Translations under genes and position numbers: made by a program
Shown: piece after piece, positions 54,655-64,000 of the stretch
Layout of the letters: every line of letters starts with the position of its first letter
Numbering within the stretch: position 1 is the first letter of the stretch
The notes under the pieces: model-generated
What the model saw: the letters and a program-made list of their open reading frames with translations, nothing else
Told to the model about the DNA's origin: nothing
The model's database searches: none
NCBI RefSeq assembly: GCF_030294945.1
Contig: NZ_AP018448.1
Location: 11,132,501-11,196,500 of the forward strand
Direction: 5' to 3'
DNA: 64,000 nt
Source: Streptomyces graminofaciens
GTDB lineage: Bacteria; Actinomycetota; Actinomycetes; Streptomycetales; Streptomycetaceae

Positions 54655-56825
54655 AGGTCGTGCCCGAGATCGGCCGACAGCCGTGTCACCAGGTCATGTG
54701 CGGCGTCCGGGATCACCGTCCCGGGCGGGAACACGGCCGCAGCGCCCATCTGAAGGAGCGTGGGCACGTCCTGCGGCGGGATGACCCCACCGACCACGAT
54801 CATGATGTCCTCGCGTCCCTCCTCGGCCAGCTGCTCGCGCAGCGCCGGTACGAGGGTGAGGTGGCCGGCCGCCAGCGACGACACCCCGACGATGTGCACA
54901 TCCGCCTCGACGGCCTGGCGGGCCACCTCGCCCGGCGTCTGGAACAGCGGGCCGACGTCCACGTCGAAGCCGAGGTCGGCGAAGGCGGTGGCGATCACCT
55001 TCTGGCCGCGGTCGTGGCCGTCCTGGCCCATCTTGGCGACCAGGATGCGCGGGCGGCGCCCCTCGGCCTCCGCGAAGGCGTCCACCAGGGTGCGGGTGCG
55101 GTCCACGTTCGGGGACTCGCCGGCTTCGTTGCGGTACACGCCGGAGATCGTACGGATCTGGCTCGCGTGCCGCCCGTACACCTTCTCCAGGGCGTCGGAG
55201 ATCTCCCCGACGGTGGCCTTGGCGCGGGCCGCGTTCACCGCCAGCTCCAGCAGGTTGCCCTCGCCCCCGGCGGCCCGGGTGAGCGCGTCCAGCGAGGCCT
55301 GGCACGCCTGCTCGTCGCGGTCCGCGCGCAGCCGGCGCAGCTTCTCGATCTGCTGGGTGCGGACCGAGGAGTTGTCGACCTTGAGGACGTCGATCTGCTC
55401 GTCGGTCTCCACGCGGTACTTGTTGACGCCGATGACCGGCTGCCGCCCCGAGTCGATCCGGGCCTGGGTGCGGGCCGCGGCCTCCTCGATGCGAAGCTTG
55501 GGGATGCCCGCGTCGATGGCCTTTGCCATGCCGCCCGCCTGCTCGACCTCCTGGATGTGCTGCCACGCACGGCGGGCCAGGTCGTACGTCAGCTTCTCCA
55601 CATAGGCGCTGCCGCCCCACGGGTCGATGACCCGGGTCGTGCCGGACTCCTGTTGGATCAGCAGCTGCGTGTTGCGGGCGATGCGCGCCGAGAAGTCGGT
55701 GGGCAGGGCCAGCGCCTCGTCGAGGGCGTTGGTGTGCAGCGACTGGGTGTGGCCCTGGGTGGCCGCCATCGCCTCCACACACGTACGCGTCACGTTGTTG
55801 AACACGTCCTGCGCGGTCAGCGACCAGCCGGACGTCTGCGAATGGGTGCGCAGGGAGAGGGACTTGCTGTTCTTCGGGTCGAACTGCCTGACCAGCTTCG
55901 CCCACAGCAGGCGGGCCGCGCGCAGCTTGGCGACCTCCATGAAGAAGTTCATGCCGATCGCCCAGAAGAACGACAGCCGGGGGGCGAACGCGTCCACGTC
56001 CAGGCCCGCCTCACGGCCCGCCCGGATGTACTCCACGCCGTCCGCCAGCGTGTACGCCAGCTCCAGATCGGCCGTCGCACCCGCCTCCTGGATGTGATAG
56101 CCGGAGATCGAGATGGAGTTGTAGCGGGGCATCCGCTGCGAGGTGAAGGCGAAGATGTCGGAGATGATCCGCATCGACGGCTTCGGCGGATAGATGTAGG
56201 TGTTGCGGACCATGAACTCCTTGAGAATGTCGTTCTGGATGGTCCCCGCCAGCTTCTCCGCCGATACGCCCTGCTCCTCGGCCGCCACGATGTACAGGGC
56301 GAGCACGGGCAGTACCGCGCCGTTCATCGTCATCGACACGGTCATCCTGTCCAGCGGGATGCCGTCGAACAGCTGGCGCATGTCGAGAATCGAGTCGATC
56401 GCCACACCCGCCATGCCGACGTCACCCGTCACCCGCGGGTGGTCGCTGTCGTAGCCCCGGTGGGTCGGCAGGTCGAAGGCGACGGACAGGCCCTTCTGAC
56501 CGGCCGCCAGATTGCGCCGGTAGAACGCGTTGGACTCCTCGGCGGTGGAGAAGCCCGCGTACTGGCGGATCGTCCAGGGCTGGTTGACGTACATCGTCGG
56601 GTACGGGCCGCGCAGATACGGCGCGACGCCCGGGTAGGTGCCCAGGAAGTCCAGGCCCTCAAGGTCCTGCCCGGTGTAGAGCGGCTTGACCGGGATGCCT
56701 TCCGGGGTCTCCCACAGCAGGTCGTCACCGGCGGCCGCCTTCTTGACCGCCGTACGCCACTCGTCGGCGCCGCCGTCGACGGACGGGGAACCCAGCTCGA
56801 TCCCGGAGAAGTCGGGGATTCCCAT
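54651..56825 (-). CDS. mutB: Methylmalonyl-CoA mutase, large (catalytic) subunit
   Basis: A 724-residue enzyme: N-terminal TIM barrel ([20 protein letters not shown]) binding the CoA ester and a C-terminal B12 domain with the base-off motif MGQDGHDRG, then [13 protein letters not shown] and [10 protein letters not shown]. It interconverts methylmalonyl-CoA and succinyl-CoA, providing propionyl-CoA catabolism and methylmalonyl units for polyketides. The start overlaps the mutA stop (TGATG). Confidence 0.95.
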   Translation of the reverse strand: MGIPDFSGIELGSPSVDGGADEWRTAVKKAAAGDDLLWETPEGIPVKPLYTGQDLEGLDFLGTYPGVAPYLRGPYPTMYVNQPWTIRQYAGFSTAEESNAFYRRNLAAGQKGLSVAFDLPTHRGYDSDHPRVTGDVGMAGVAIDSILDMRQLFDGIPLDRMTVSMTMNGAVLPVLALYIVAAEEQGVSAEKLAGTIQNDILKEFMVRNTYIYPPKPSMRIISDIFAFTSQRMPRYNSISISGYHIQEAGATADLELAYTLADGVEYIRAGREAGLDVDAFAPRLSFFWAIGMNFFMEVAKLRAARLLWAKLVRQFDPKNSKSLSLRTHSQTSGWSLTAQDVFNNVTRTCVEAMAATQGHTQSLHTNALDEALALPTDFSARIARNTQLLIQQESGTTRVIDPWGGSAYVEKLTYDLARRAWQHIQEVEQAGGMAKAIDAGIPKLRIEEAAARTQARIDSGRQPVIGVNKYRVETDEQIDVLKVDNSSVRTQQIEKLRRLRADRDEQACQASLDALTRAAGGEGNLLELAVNAARAKATVGEISDALEKVYGRHASQIRTISGVYRNEAGESPNVDRTRTLVDAFAEAEGRRPRILVAKMGQDGHDRGQKVIATAFADLGFDVDVGPLFQTPGEVARQAVEADVHIVGVSSLAAGHLTLVPALREQLAEEGREDIMIVVGGVIPPQDVPTLLQMGAAAVFPPGTVIPDAAHDLVTRLSADLGHDL

Positions 56826-58633
56826 CAGGACACTCCCATGCGGTCGAGGGTGGCGGACAGGACGGACACGGCGTCACAGCCCGCGAAGACATGACCGTCG
56901 ACCCCGGCGTACGAGCCGGGGCGGCCGGCGAGGAACACATGCGAGGCGCCCGCCGACCTCAGCCGCGCGGCCTCGGCCTCCGCCTGCTCCTCGTACAGGG
57001 CGTCACTCGAACACAGACAGACCTCGGCGGCACCGCTGTCCTCGAACGTGCCCTCGGTGACGGGTTCGATGCCGCCGGCCTGGAAGAGATTGGCCGCGAA
57101 GGTCGTACGGGCCGTGTGGGCGGCGGCGGGGCCGATCGCGGCCAGGTACACGCGCGGCCGGGCGCCGGTCGCGGCGAGGTGGGTGTCGGAACGGGCCCGC
57201 AGCGCCTCGTACGCCTCGTCACGGCGGACCCGGGGCAGACCGCCGGACGGCGGCTCGGGCGCGCTCTCGCGCACGACAGGAGTCTCGGCCAGGTGCGGGA
57301 ACTCGCTGACGCCGGTGATCGGTTCGCGCCGCTTGGCGAGCTTCGCGCTGCGGGCCGTCCAGGTCTCGGCGAGTCGCTCCCGTACGGTCCCGGAACGCAG
57401 GGCGGCGGCCTGGCCGCCCGCGCGCTCGATCTCCTGGAAGAACTCCCAGCCCGCGTGGGCGAGTTCGTCCGTGAGCCGCTCCACGTACCAGGAGCCGCCC
57501 GCCGGGTCGATCACCCGGGAGAGGTGGGACTCCTCGATGAGGATCGTCGAGGTGTTGCGGGCGATGCGCCGCGCGAACCCGTCCGGCAGCCCGAGCGCGT
57601 GGTCGAAGGGCAGCACGGTGACCGAGTCGGCCCCGCCCGCCCCCGCGGCCAGCGTGGCGATGGTCGTCCGCAGCATGTTCACCCACGGGTCGCGGCGCGT
57701 CATCATCACCGACGAGGTCACCGCGTGCTGCGCCTGCGCACCGGCGGCGGGCGCCCCGCACACCTCGGCGACCCGGGCCCACAGCCGGCGCGCCGCGCGC
57801 AGCTTGGCGATCGTCAGGAACTGGTCGGCGGTGGCCGCGTACCGGAACTCCAGCTGGGCGCACGCCTGACGCACGCTCAGTCCCGCCTCGGTCAGCTCCC
57901 GCAGGTACGCCACCGCCGTCGCCAGCGAGGCACCCAACTCCTGGGCCGCCGAGCCGCCCGCCTCGTGGTACGGCAGCGCGTCCACGGTCAGCGCCCGCAG
58001 CCCCGGGTACTCCTCGGCGCACAGCCGCGCGAGACCGGCCACGGGAGCGAGGTCGTACGTCTGTCCGGTGCGTGCCTCGTGTCCGAGGGGGTCCGCACCG
58101 AGGTTGCCGCGCGCCGCGTCCTTGGCGACGCCCCGCTCCGCGTACAGCCGCAGCAGCTCCCGTGCGGCGGGCTCGACTTCGGAGCCCGCGTCCAGGACGA
58201 CCGGCGCGAGATCGAGGTAGACGCCGTCGAGGACCCGGCCGAGCGACGACACCGGAATGCCGAGCTCGCCGATCGCGAGCCACAGAGAGGTGACGCCGTT
58301 CTCCAGGTCCGCGAGCACCGCGTCGCCGTCGGCCGCGGTGTGCCGCTGGCGTACGTCCCAGCCGCCCACCGTGTTCCCCTCGGCCCGGCCTCCTCTTACG
58401 AAGGGGGCGAAGCCGGGGAAGCCGGGAGGGTGCGCGATGTCGTGCGCGGTGTACAGAGGTCGGGTGCGCAGCCCGTCCTCCAGCGCGGTGGACAGGGCTT
58501 CCTCGGCCTGAGCACCCTCGACGTCCTTGCCCGACTTGCGCAGTACGCCCGCGATGAGGCGTTGCCACTGGTCATGGGTCGCGTCAGGGAACTCGGCCGC
58601 CAGCTCAAGCCCGTCGTCAGGCAGGACCGTCAT
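56825..58633 (-). CDS. mutA: Methylmalonyl-CoA mutase, small subunit
   Basis: A 602-residue paralogue of the large subunit that forms the heterodimer. It keeps the barrel ([34 protein letters not shown]) and a C-terminal B12-like fold, but the DxHxxG cobalamin-ligating motif is absent ([19 protein letters not shown]), as in other MutA subunits, so it is structural. It is the first gene of mutA-mutB-meaB. Confidence 0.93.
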   Translation of the reverse strand: MTVLPDDGLELAAEFPDATHDQWQRLIAGVLRKSGKDVEGAQAEEALSTALEDGLRTRPLYTAHDIAHPPGFPGFAPFVRGGRAEGNTVGGWDVRQRHTAADGDAVLADLENGVTSLWLAIGELGIPVSSLGRVLDGVYLDLAPVVLDAGSEVEPAARELLRLYAERGVAKDAARGNLGADPLGHEARTGQTYDLAPVAGLARLCAEEYPGLRALTVDALPYHEAGGSAAQELGASLATAVAYLRELTEAGLSVRQACAQLEFRYAATADQFLTIAKLRAARRLWARVAEVCGAPAAGAQAQHAVTSSVMMTRRDPWVNMLRTTIATLAAGAGGADSVTVLPFDHALGLPDGFARRIARNTSTILIEESHLSRVIDPAGGSWYVERLTDELAHAGWEFFQEIERAGGQAAALRSGTVRERLAETWTARSAKLAKRREPITGVSEFPHLAETPVVRESAPEPPSGGLPRVRRDEAYEALRARSDTHLAATGARPRVYLAAIGPAAAHTARTTFAANLFQAGGIEPVTEGTFEDSGAAEVCLCSSDALYEEQAEAEAARLRSAGASHVFLAGRPGSYAGVDGHVFAGCDAVSVLSATLDRMGVS

Positions 58634-58730
58634 GCTCGGATGCTAGGCCAGATGTGCAAAGGAGCAGGAGAGGGCACGGCTGTGACCTTGCCCTCGCCAT
58701 GATGACCTTGAATCCCGAGCGGGTCACGTA

Positions 58731-58991
58731 CTACGGCCGCGGGGCCGAGCCCGGCGCGGGAGGCCGGCCCGCGCCGGTGTTGTCATGGCGGGTGACGGTC
58801 TCGCCCCGGATCACCCGCGGTGTGGTGTTCTCATCCGCGCCGGCCCTGTCCTCCTCCTTTGTACCGCGGGCCTCGGCCTTGAGGATGCGGGCCGACTTGC
58901 CCGCCGAACGGGCCAGGTCGGGCAGCTTCTTGGCGGCGAGGGCGGCTATCACGACGACGAGGATGATCGCGAGTTCACTCAGTCCGAACAT
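58731..58991 (-). CDS. TatA/E-like Sec-independent translocase subunit
   Basis: An 86-residue protein: MFGLSELAIILVVVIAALAA membrane helix, the KKLPDLARS hinge and an amphipathic helix (AGKSARILKAEARG), then a charged tail, as in TatA/TatE. AGGA precedes the ATG. It is a standalone extra TatA homologue, not part of a tatAC operon here. It may assist export of the Tat-signal fucosidases, but that is speculative. Confidence 0.82.
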   Translation of the reverse strand: MFGLSELAIILVVVIAALAAKKLPDLARSAGKSARILKAEARGTKEEDRAGADENTTPRVIRGETVTRHDNTGAGRPPAPGSAPRP

Positions 58992-59056
58992 ACGGGTCCT
59001 GTTCTTCTGTCCGGCCCTGGCCGGGACCGGCCGGGCGTGTCGAGGGGCGGTGCCGT

Positions 59057-59093
59057 GGAGGGTACGGCGTGGAGGGTACGGAGGAGGGTACGG
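59057..59093. repeat. Three copies of GGAGGGTACGG
   Basis: Direct repeats at 59057, 59071 and 59083 in the spacer between the tatA-like and blaI-like genes; function unknown. Confidence 0.7.
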
Positions 59094-59233
59094 CGCGGAT
59101 GGAGACCGGGAGGACGATCCGCTCGATCCCGGCGGGTGAGCCCGCGGGGTTCACCTTGACGTAGATGCTGTGGGAGGGGCGCCCATACGATGAACCGCCC
59201 GCGAACGCGGGGGCGGCCGATAGGAGACAAGGC

Positions 59234-59623
59234 GTGACGGACCAGCGGCAACGCGTCCCGCGGCGGGGCCAGGGGGAGCTGGAGGCACTCGTCCTGTCCG
59301 CCCTCCGCGAGGCGGACGGCCCCGCCAGCGCGGGATGGGTGCAGGAACACCTGGGCGGGGATCTCGCCTATACGACGGTGATCACGATCCTCACCCGGCT
59401 GCTGGGCAAGGGCGCCGTGACCCGCGAACGCGCGGGCCGGTCCTTCGTGTGGACCCCGGCCTCGGACCAGGCGGGCCTGGCCGCGCACAAGATGCGCAAG
59501 GTGCTCGACGGACAGAGCGACCGCGAGGCGGTGCTCGTCAGCTTCGTCACCTCCCTCGAACCGGACGACGAGCGGCTGCTGAGAGAACTGCTGGGGCGGA
59601 CGAAGAGCGAAGGGGAAGACTGA
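59234..59623 (+). CDS. BlaI/MecI/CopY-family repressor
   Basis: A 129-residue winged-helix protein: GELEALVLSALREADGPASAGWVQEHL and TTVITILTRLLGKGAVTRER form the DNA-binding domain, with a short helical dimerisation tail. The GTG at 59234 has AGGAG nine bases upstream. BlaI proteins are normally paired with an M56 sensor protease whose cleavage signal relieves repression. Here the partner gene directly downstream is decayed (59630-59835), so the repressor may be locked or respond differently. Confidence 0.85.
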   Translation: MTDQRQRVPRRGQGELEALVLSALREADGPASAGWVQEHLGGDLAYTTVITILTRLLGKGAVTRERAGRSFVWTPASDQAGLAAHKMRKVLDGQSDREAVLVSFVTSLEPDDERLLRELLGRTKSEGED

Positions 59624-59629
59624 GGCCCG

Positions 59630-59835
59630 ATGAGGGTGTTCGTCTTTCCGCCGCTGGCCCTCATGACGGCCGCGCGCGGCACGGGAGGGTGCGCCGCGCC
59701 CGCCGCGCCCGCCGCGCCCTGGCGGGGCTGCCGGGCGCCGAGGTGGCCGTACTGCCGGACGAGACGCCGTACGCGTACGCGCTGCCCGGTGGCCGCCGTG
59801 GCCGTGTGGTGGTGAGCGCGGCTCTGTCACGGTGA
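59630..59835 (+). pseudogene. Decayed M56-family sensor protease (BlaR-like)
   Basis: Starts MRVFVFPPLALMTAARGTG like actinobacterial M56 proteases that follow blaI, but the frame breaks; another frame then reads RRALAGLPGAEVAVLPDE and TPYAYALPGGRRGRVVVSAA, the family block just before the zinc site, and stops. The membrane segments between and the HExxH zinc motif are missing, so there is an internal deletion plus loss of the 3' end. Confidence 0.7.
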
Positions 59836-59939
59836 AGTCCCGCGTGGTCGCGGATCTGTGCCGAACGCGCGTATGAGAAAGGGCTGGTGAGGGCCCGCGG
59901 CACCTGGCACTGAGCAGAACCCGCTACTCATCCGTATAT

Positions 59940-59953
59940 CTACATAGATGTAG
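59940..59953. promoter_or_regulatory. BlaI-type operator CTACATAGATGTAG
   Basis: A perfect inverted repeat (CTACAT-AG-ATGTAG) containing TACA...TGTA, the core recognised by BlaI/MecI repressors. It lies 83 bases before the LCP gene and 104 bases after the M56 relic. It probably binds the neighbouring BlaI-type protein. Confidence 0.55.
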
Positions 59954-60035
59954 AGTCCAGTGGTCCGGTACGCACAGCTGCCGGACAGCACAAGCGACGG
60001 ACCGGTCGGGTGCGGCCGAGGCGGGGGGAACGCCG

Positions 60036-61415
60036 ATGAGCGGCAACGGAAGGCGGCGCGCCGGGGGCGGTTCGACGCGGCTGACGCGGCGGGGCAGGAT
60101 AGTGGCGTGGGTCGCGGGGAGTTGCGCGGTGCTCGTCCTCGGCGTCGGAGGCGTGGGCGCCTGGGTGTACAACGACCTGGACGACAACATCACCTCCGCC
60201 GACGTCGACGGCAAGCTCGGCACGGACCGTCCCGTGAACCTCAGCCCCGGCTCGAAGAACATCCTCGTCGTGGGCTCGGACAGTCGCGACGGCGCCAACG
60301 CGAAGTACGGCAAGGACCTGACCACCATGCAGTCGGACACGCTGATGGTGATGCACATCCCGGCGAACCGGGAGTGGGCGACCGTGGTGTCGTTCCCGCG
60401 TGACTCGTGGGTCGAGATATCGGCGTGCGACAAGGGCGACGGCACGGCGTCCGGACTGCACCACGCGAAGATCAACGAGGCGTTCGCGATCGGCGGCGCC
60501 GGCGGTGAGGTCGCCGGGGCCGCCGCGTGCACGATCAGGACGGTCGAGGACAACACCGGCCTGCGCATAGACCACTTCATGTCCGTCGACTTCCAGGGCT
60601 TCAAGGGCATGGTCAACGCCCTGGACGGCATCGAGGTCTGCCCCGAGGAGGCGATCCACGACGAGAAGGCCCGCCTCGACCTGGAGGCCGGCTGCCAGAC
60701 GGTCAAGGACGAGAAGGCCCTCGGCTATGTACGGACCCGCTACAGCGTCGGTGACGGCTCCGACATCGGACGCATCGGCCGCCAGCAGGAGTTCATGGAG
60801 GCCCTGGCGAAGAAGGCCCAGTCCAAACTCGCCGATCCGAGCGCGCTGTACGGCTTCATGCAGTCCGCCACCAAGTCCCTGACCACGGACGAGGACCTCG
60901 CCGGCATCGACCAGCTGTACGACCTCGCCTCCGAGGTCAAGGGCGTCCCGAGCGAACGGCTGACCTTCCTGACCGTCCCCAACTACCCGCGCGAGGCGGA
61001 CGTACCCACAGACAGGGCCAACATCGTCTGGCAGTACCCGCAGGCCGCCGATCTGTTCACCTCCCTCTCCAAGGACCAGGAGGTCGACAAGAAGCAGCTG
61101 CAGGCGCGGGCCAAGAACGACCTGGTGTACGCGTCCGACGTGCGCGTCCAGGTCCTCAACGGCACCGGAGTCACAGGACGAGCCGCCGCCGTCGCCGAGA
61201 AGCTGCGCGAGGCCGGCTTCACCGTCACGAGCACCGGCAACGCGCCGCAGACCAGTGACGACACGACGGTCGCCTACCCGCAGGGCCTGGACAAGCAGGC
61301 GAAGGTGCTGGTCTCACGGCTTCCCGACACCAAGGCCGCGCAGACCGCGGACGCCGCCGCGGGCGTGGTGACCCTGGTCGTCGGGACGGACCTGGACCTC
61401 GACGACCTGCGGTGA
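60036..61415 (+). CDS. LytR-CpsA-Psr (LCP) family cell-wall protein
   Basis: A 459-residue protein: Arg-rich cytoplasmic N-terminus, one membrane helix (about 24-46), LCP catalytic domain (about 80-275; SDSRDGANAKYG, SDTLMVMHIPANREWATVVS, FPRDSWVEI, GYVRTRYS) and a LytR_C domain (about 365-455; VRVQVLNGTGVTGRAA). LCP enzymes attach undecaprenyl-linked polymers (teichoic acids, capsule) to peptidoglycan. The ATG follows GGGGGGA. A BlaI-type operator upstream suggests cell-wall-stress control. Confidence 0.9.
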   Translation: MSGNGRRRAGGGSTRLTRRGRIVAWVAGSCAVLVLGVGGVGAWVYNDLDDNITSADVDGKLGTDRPVNLSPGSKNILVVGSDSRDGANAKYGKDLTTMQSDTLMVMHIPANREWATVVSFPRDSWVEISACDKGDGTASGLHHAKINEAFAIGGAGGEVAGAAACTIRTVEDNTGLRIDHFMSVDFQGFKGMVNALDGIEVCPEEAIHDEKARLDLEAGCQTVKDEKALGYVRTRYSVGDGSDIGRIGRQQEFMEALAKKAQSKLADPSALYGFMQSATKSLTTDEDLAGIDQLYDLASEVKGVPSERLTFLTVPNYPREADVPTDRANIVWQYPQAADLFTSLSKDQEVDKKQLQARAKNDLVYASDVRVQVLNGTGVTGRAAAVAEKLREAGFTVTSTGNAPQTSDDTTVAYPQGLDKQAKVLVSRLPDTKAAQTADAAAGVVTLVVGTDLDLDDLR

Positions 61416-61462
61416 CCGCGGGGGCGACCGCTCCTGACCGTCGCCGAGTTTGCGCTCGCCGG

Positions 61463-61493
61463 GGCCCGGGACCCCGCTCCTGGGTCACGGGCC
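61463..61493. terminator. Hairpin between the LCP and MFS genes
   Basis: A 12-bp stem with one mismatch (arms 61463-61474 and 61482-61493, GGCCCGGGACCC type) between convergent genes. Confidence 0.5.
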
Positions 61494-61613
61494 GAGGGTG
61501 AGGCGGGGCAGCCGCTCGGGTTCGCCACGTTCGAAATCCGCTTGGCCGACGACTCTCCCCGCCCGCCCCACCCCGTCACCCCTCCTCTTCCTCGCCCGGC
61601 TGCTCCCGGCGGC

Positions 61614-63999
<2,386 letters not shown>

Positions 64000-64000
64000 G

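Overview
The window is very GC-rich with strong third-position GC bias, GTG/ATG/TTG starts, coupled ATGA/GTGA overlaps, Tat-exported glycosidases and CebR-type cellulase control. All of this points to a Streptomyces (or close relative) chromosome. No rRNA, tRNA or CRISPR was seen.

Bases 1-5307 hold an L-fucose oxidation operon: an SDR tail, aldo/keto reductase, mutarotase and fuconolactonase, followed by lutABC. The oxidative L-fucose route ends in pyruvate plus L-lactate, so LutABC would burn the lactate made by the genes just upstream. From 5.6 to 25.5 kb is a block of secreted plant-cell-wall enzymes. It contains a GH29 fucosidase, an expansin, a GH12 endoglucanase, a CebR-like LacI repressor, GH48 and GH6 cellulases, a GH43/CBM42 arabinofuranosidase, a second GH29, a GH43 exo-galactanase-like enzyme and a third GH29. 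Cellulase genes carry TGGGAGCGCTCCCA boxes. All four GH29 genes in the window (the fourth is at 47.4-49.5 kb) share another promoter: T(A/G)GAC(A/G), an 18-nt spacer, a -10, and then an ACATCCGATGT palindrome sitting on the expected transcription start.

Bases 25.8-32.1 kb hold a TetR regulator and a divergent five-gene aromatic operon: FAD monooxygenase, alpha/beta hydrolase, hydroxyquinol-type intradiol dioxygenase, maleylacetate reductase and a double EthD-like protein. This is probably a route through hydroxyquinol to 3-oxoadipate, possibly with hydrolytic removal of an acyl side chain. Bases 32.1-46.1 kb hold a second, leftward sugar locus: ABC importer, unknown 666-residue protein, mutarotase, secreted beta-helix protein (GH141-like), fuconolactonase and aldo/keto reductase, with a divergent GntR/FCD regulator. 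Its second permease gene is cut by a 2,425-bp IS5-type element flanked by a TTA duplication; removing the element and one TTA restores a 326-codon frame exactly. The element carries a pentapeptide-repeat membrane protein as a passenger.

Bases 46.4-53.1 kb contain a VOC protein, an IS3 transposase relic, the fourth GH29 and a 1,007-residue multi-domain secreted glycosidase. The last 11 kb is more ordinary chromosome: SRPBCC protein, meaB-mutB-mutA (methylmalonyl-CoA mutase), a TatA-like protein, a BlaI-type repressor with a decayed M56 partner, an LCP-family protein, and a DHA2-type drug exporter with its TetR regulator.

Taken together, the secreted enzymes would open cellulose, arabinogalactan and fucosylated side chains; released fucose would be imported and oxidised by one of two parallel gene sets. 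The interrupted importer suggests that one of these routes is damaged in this strain.
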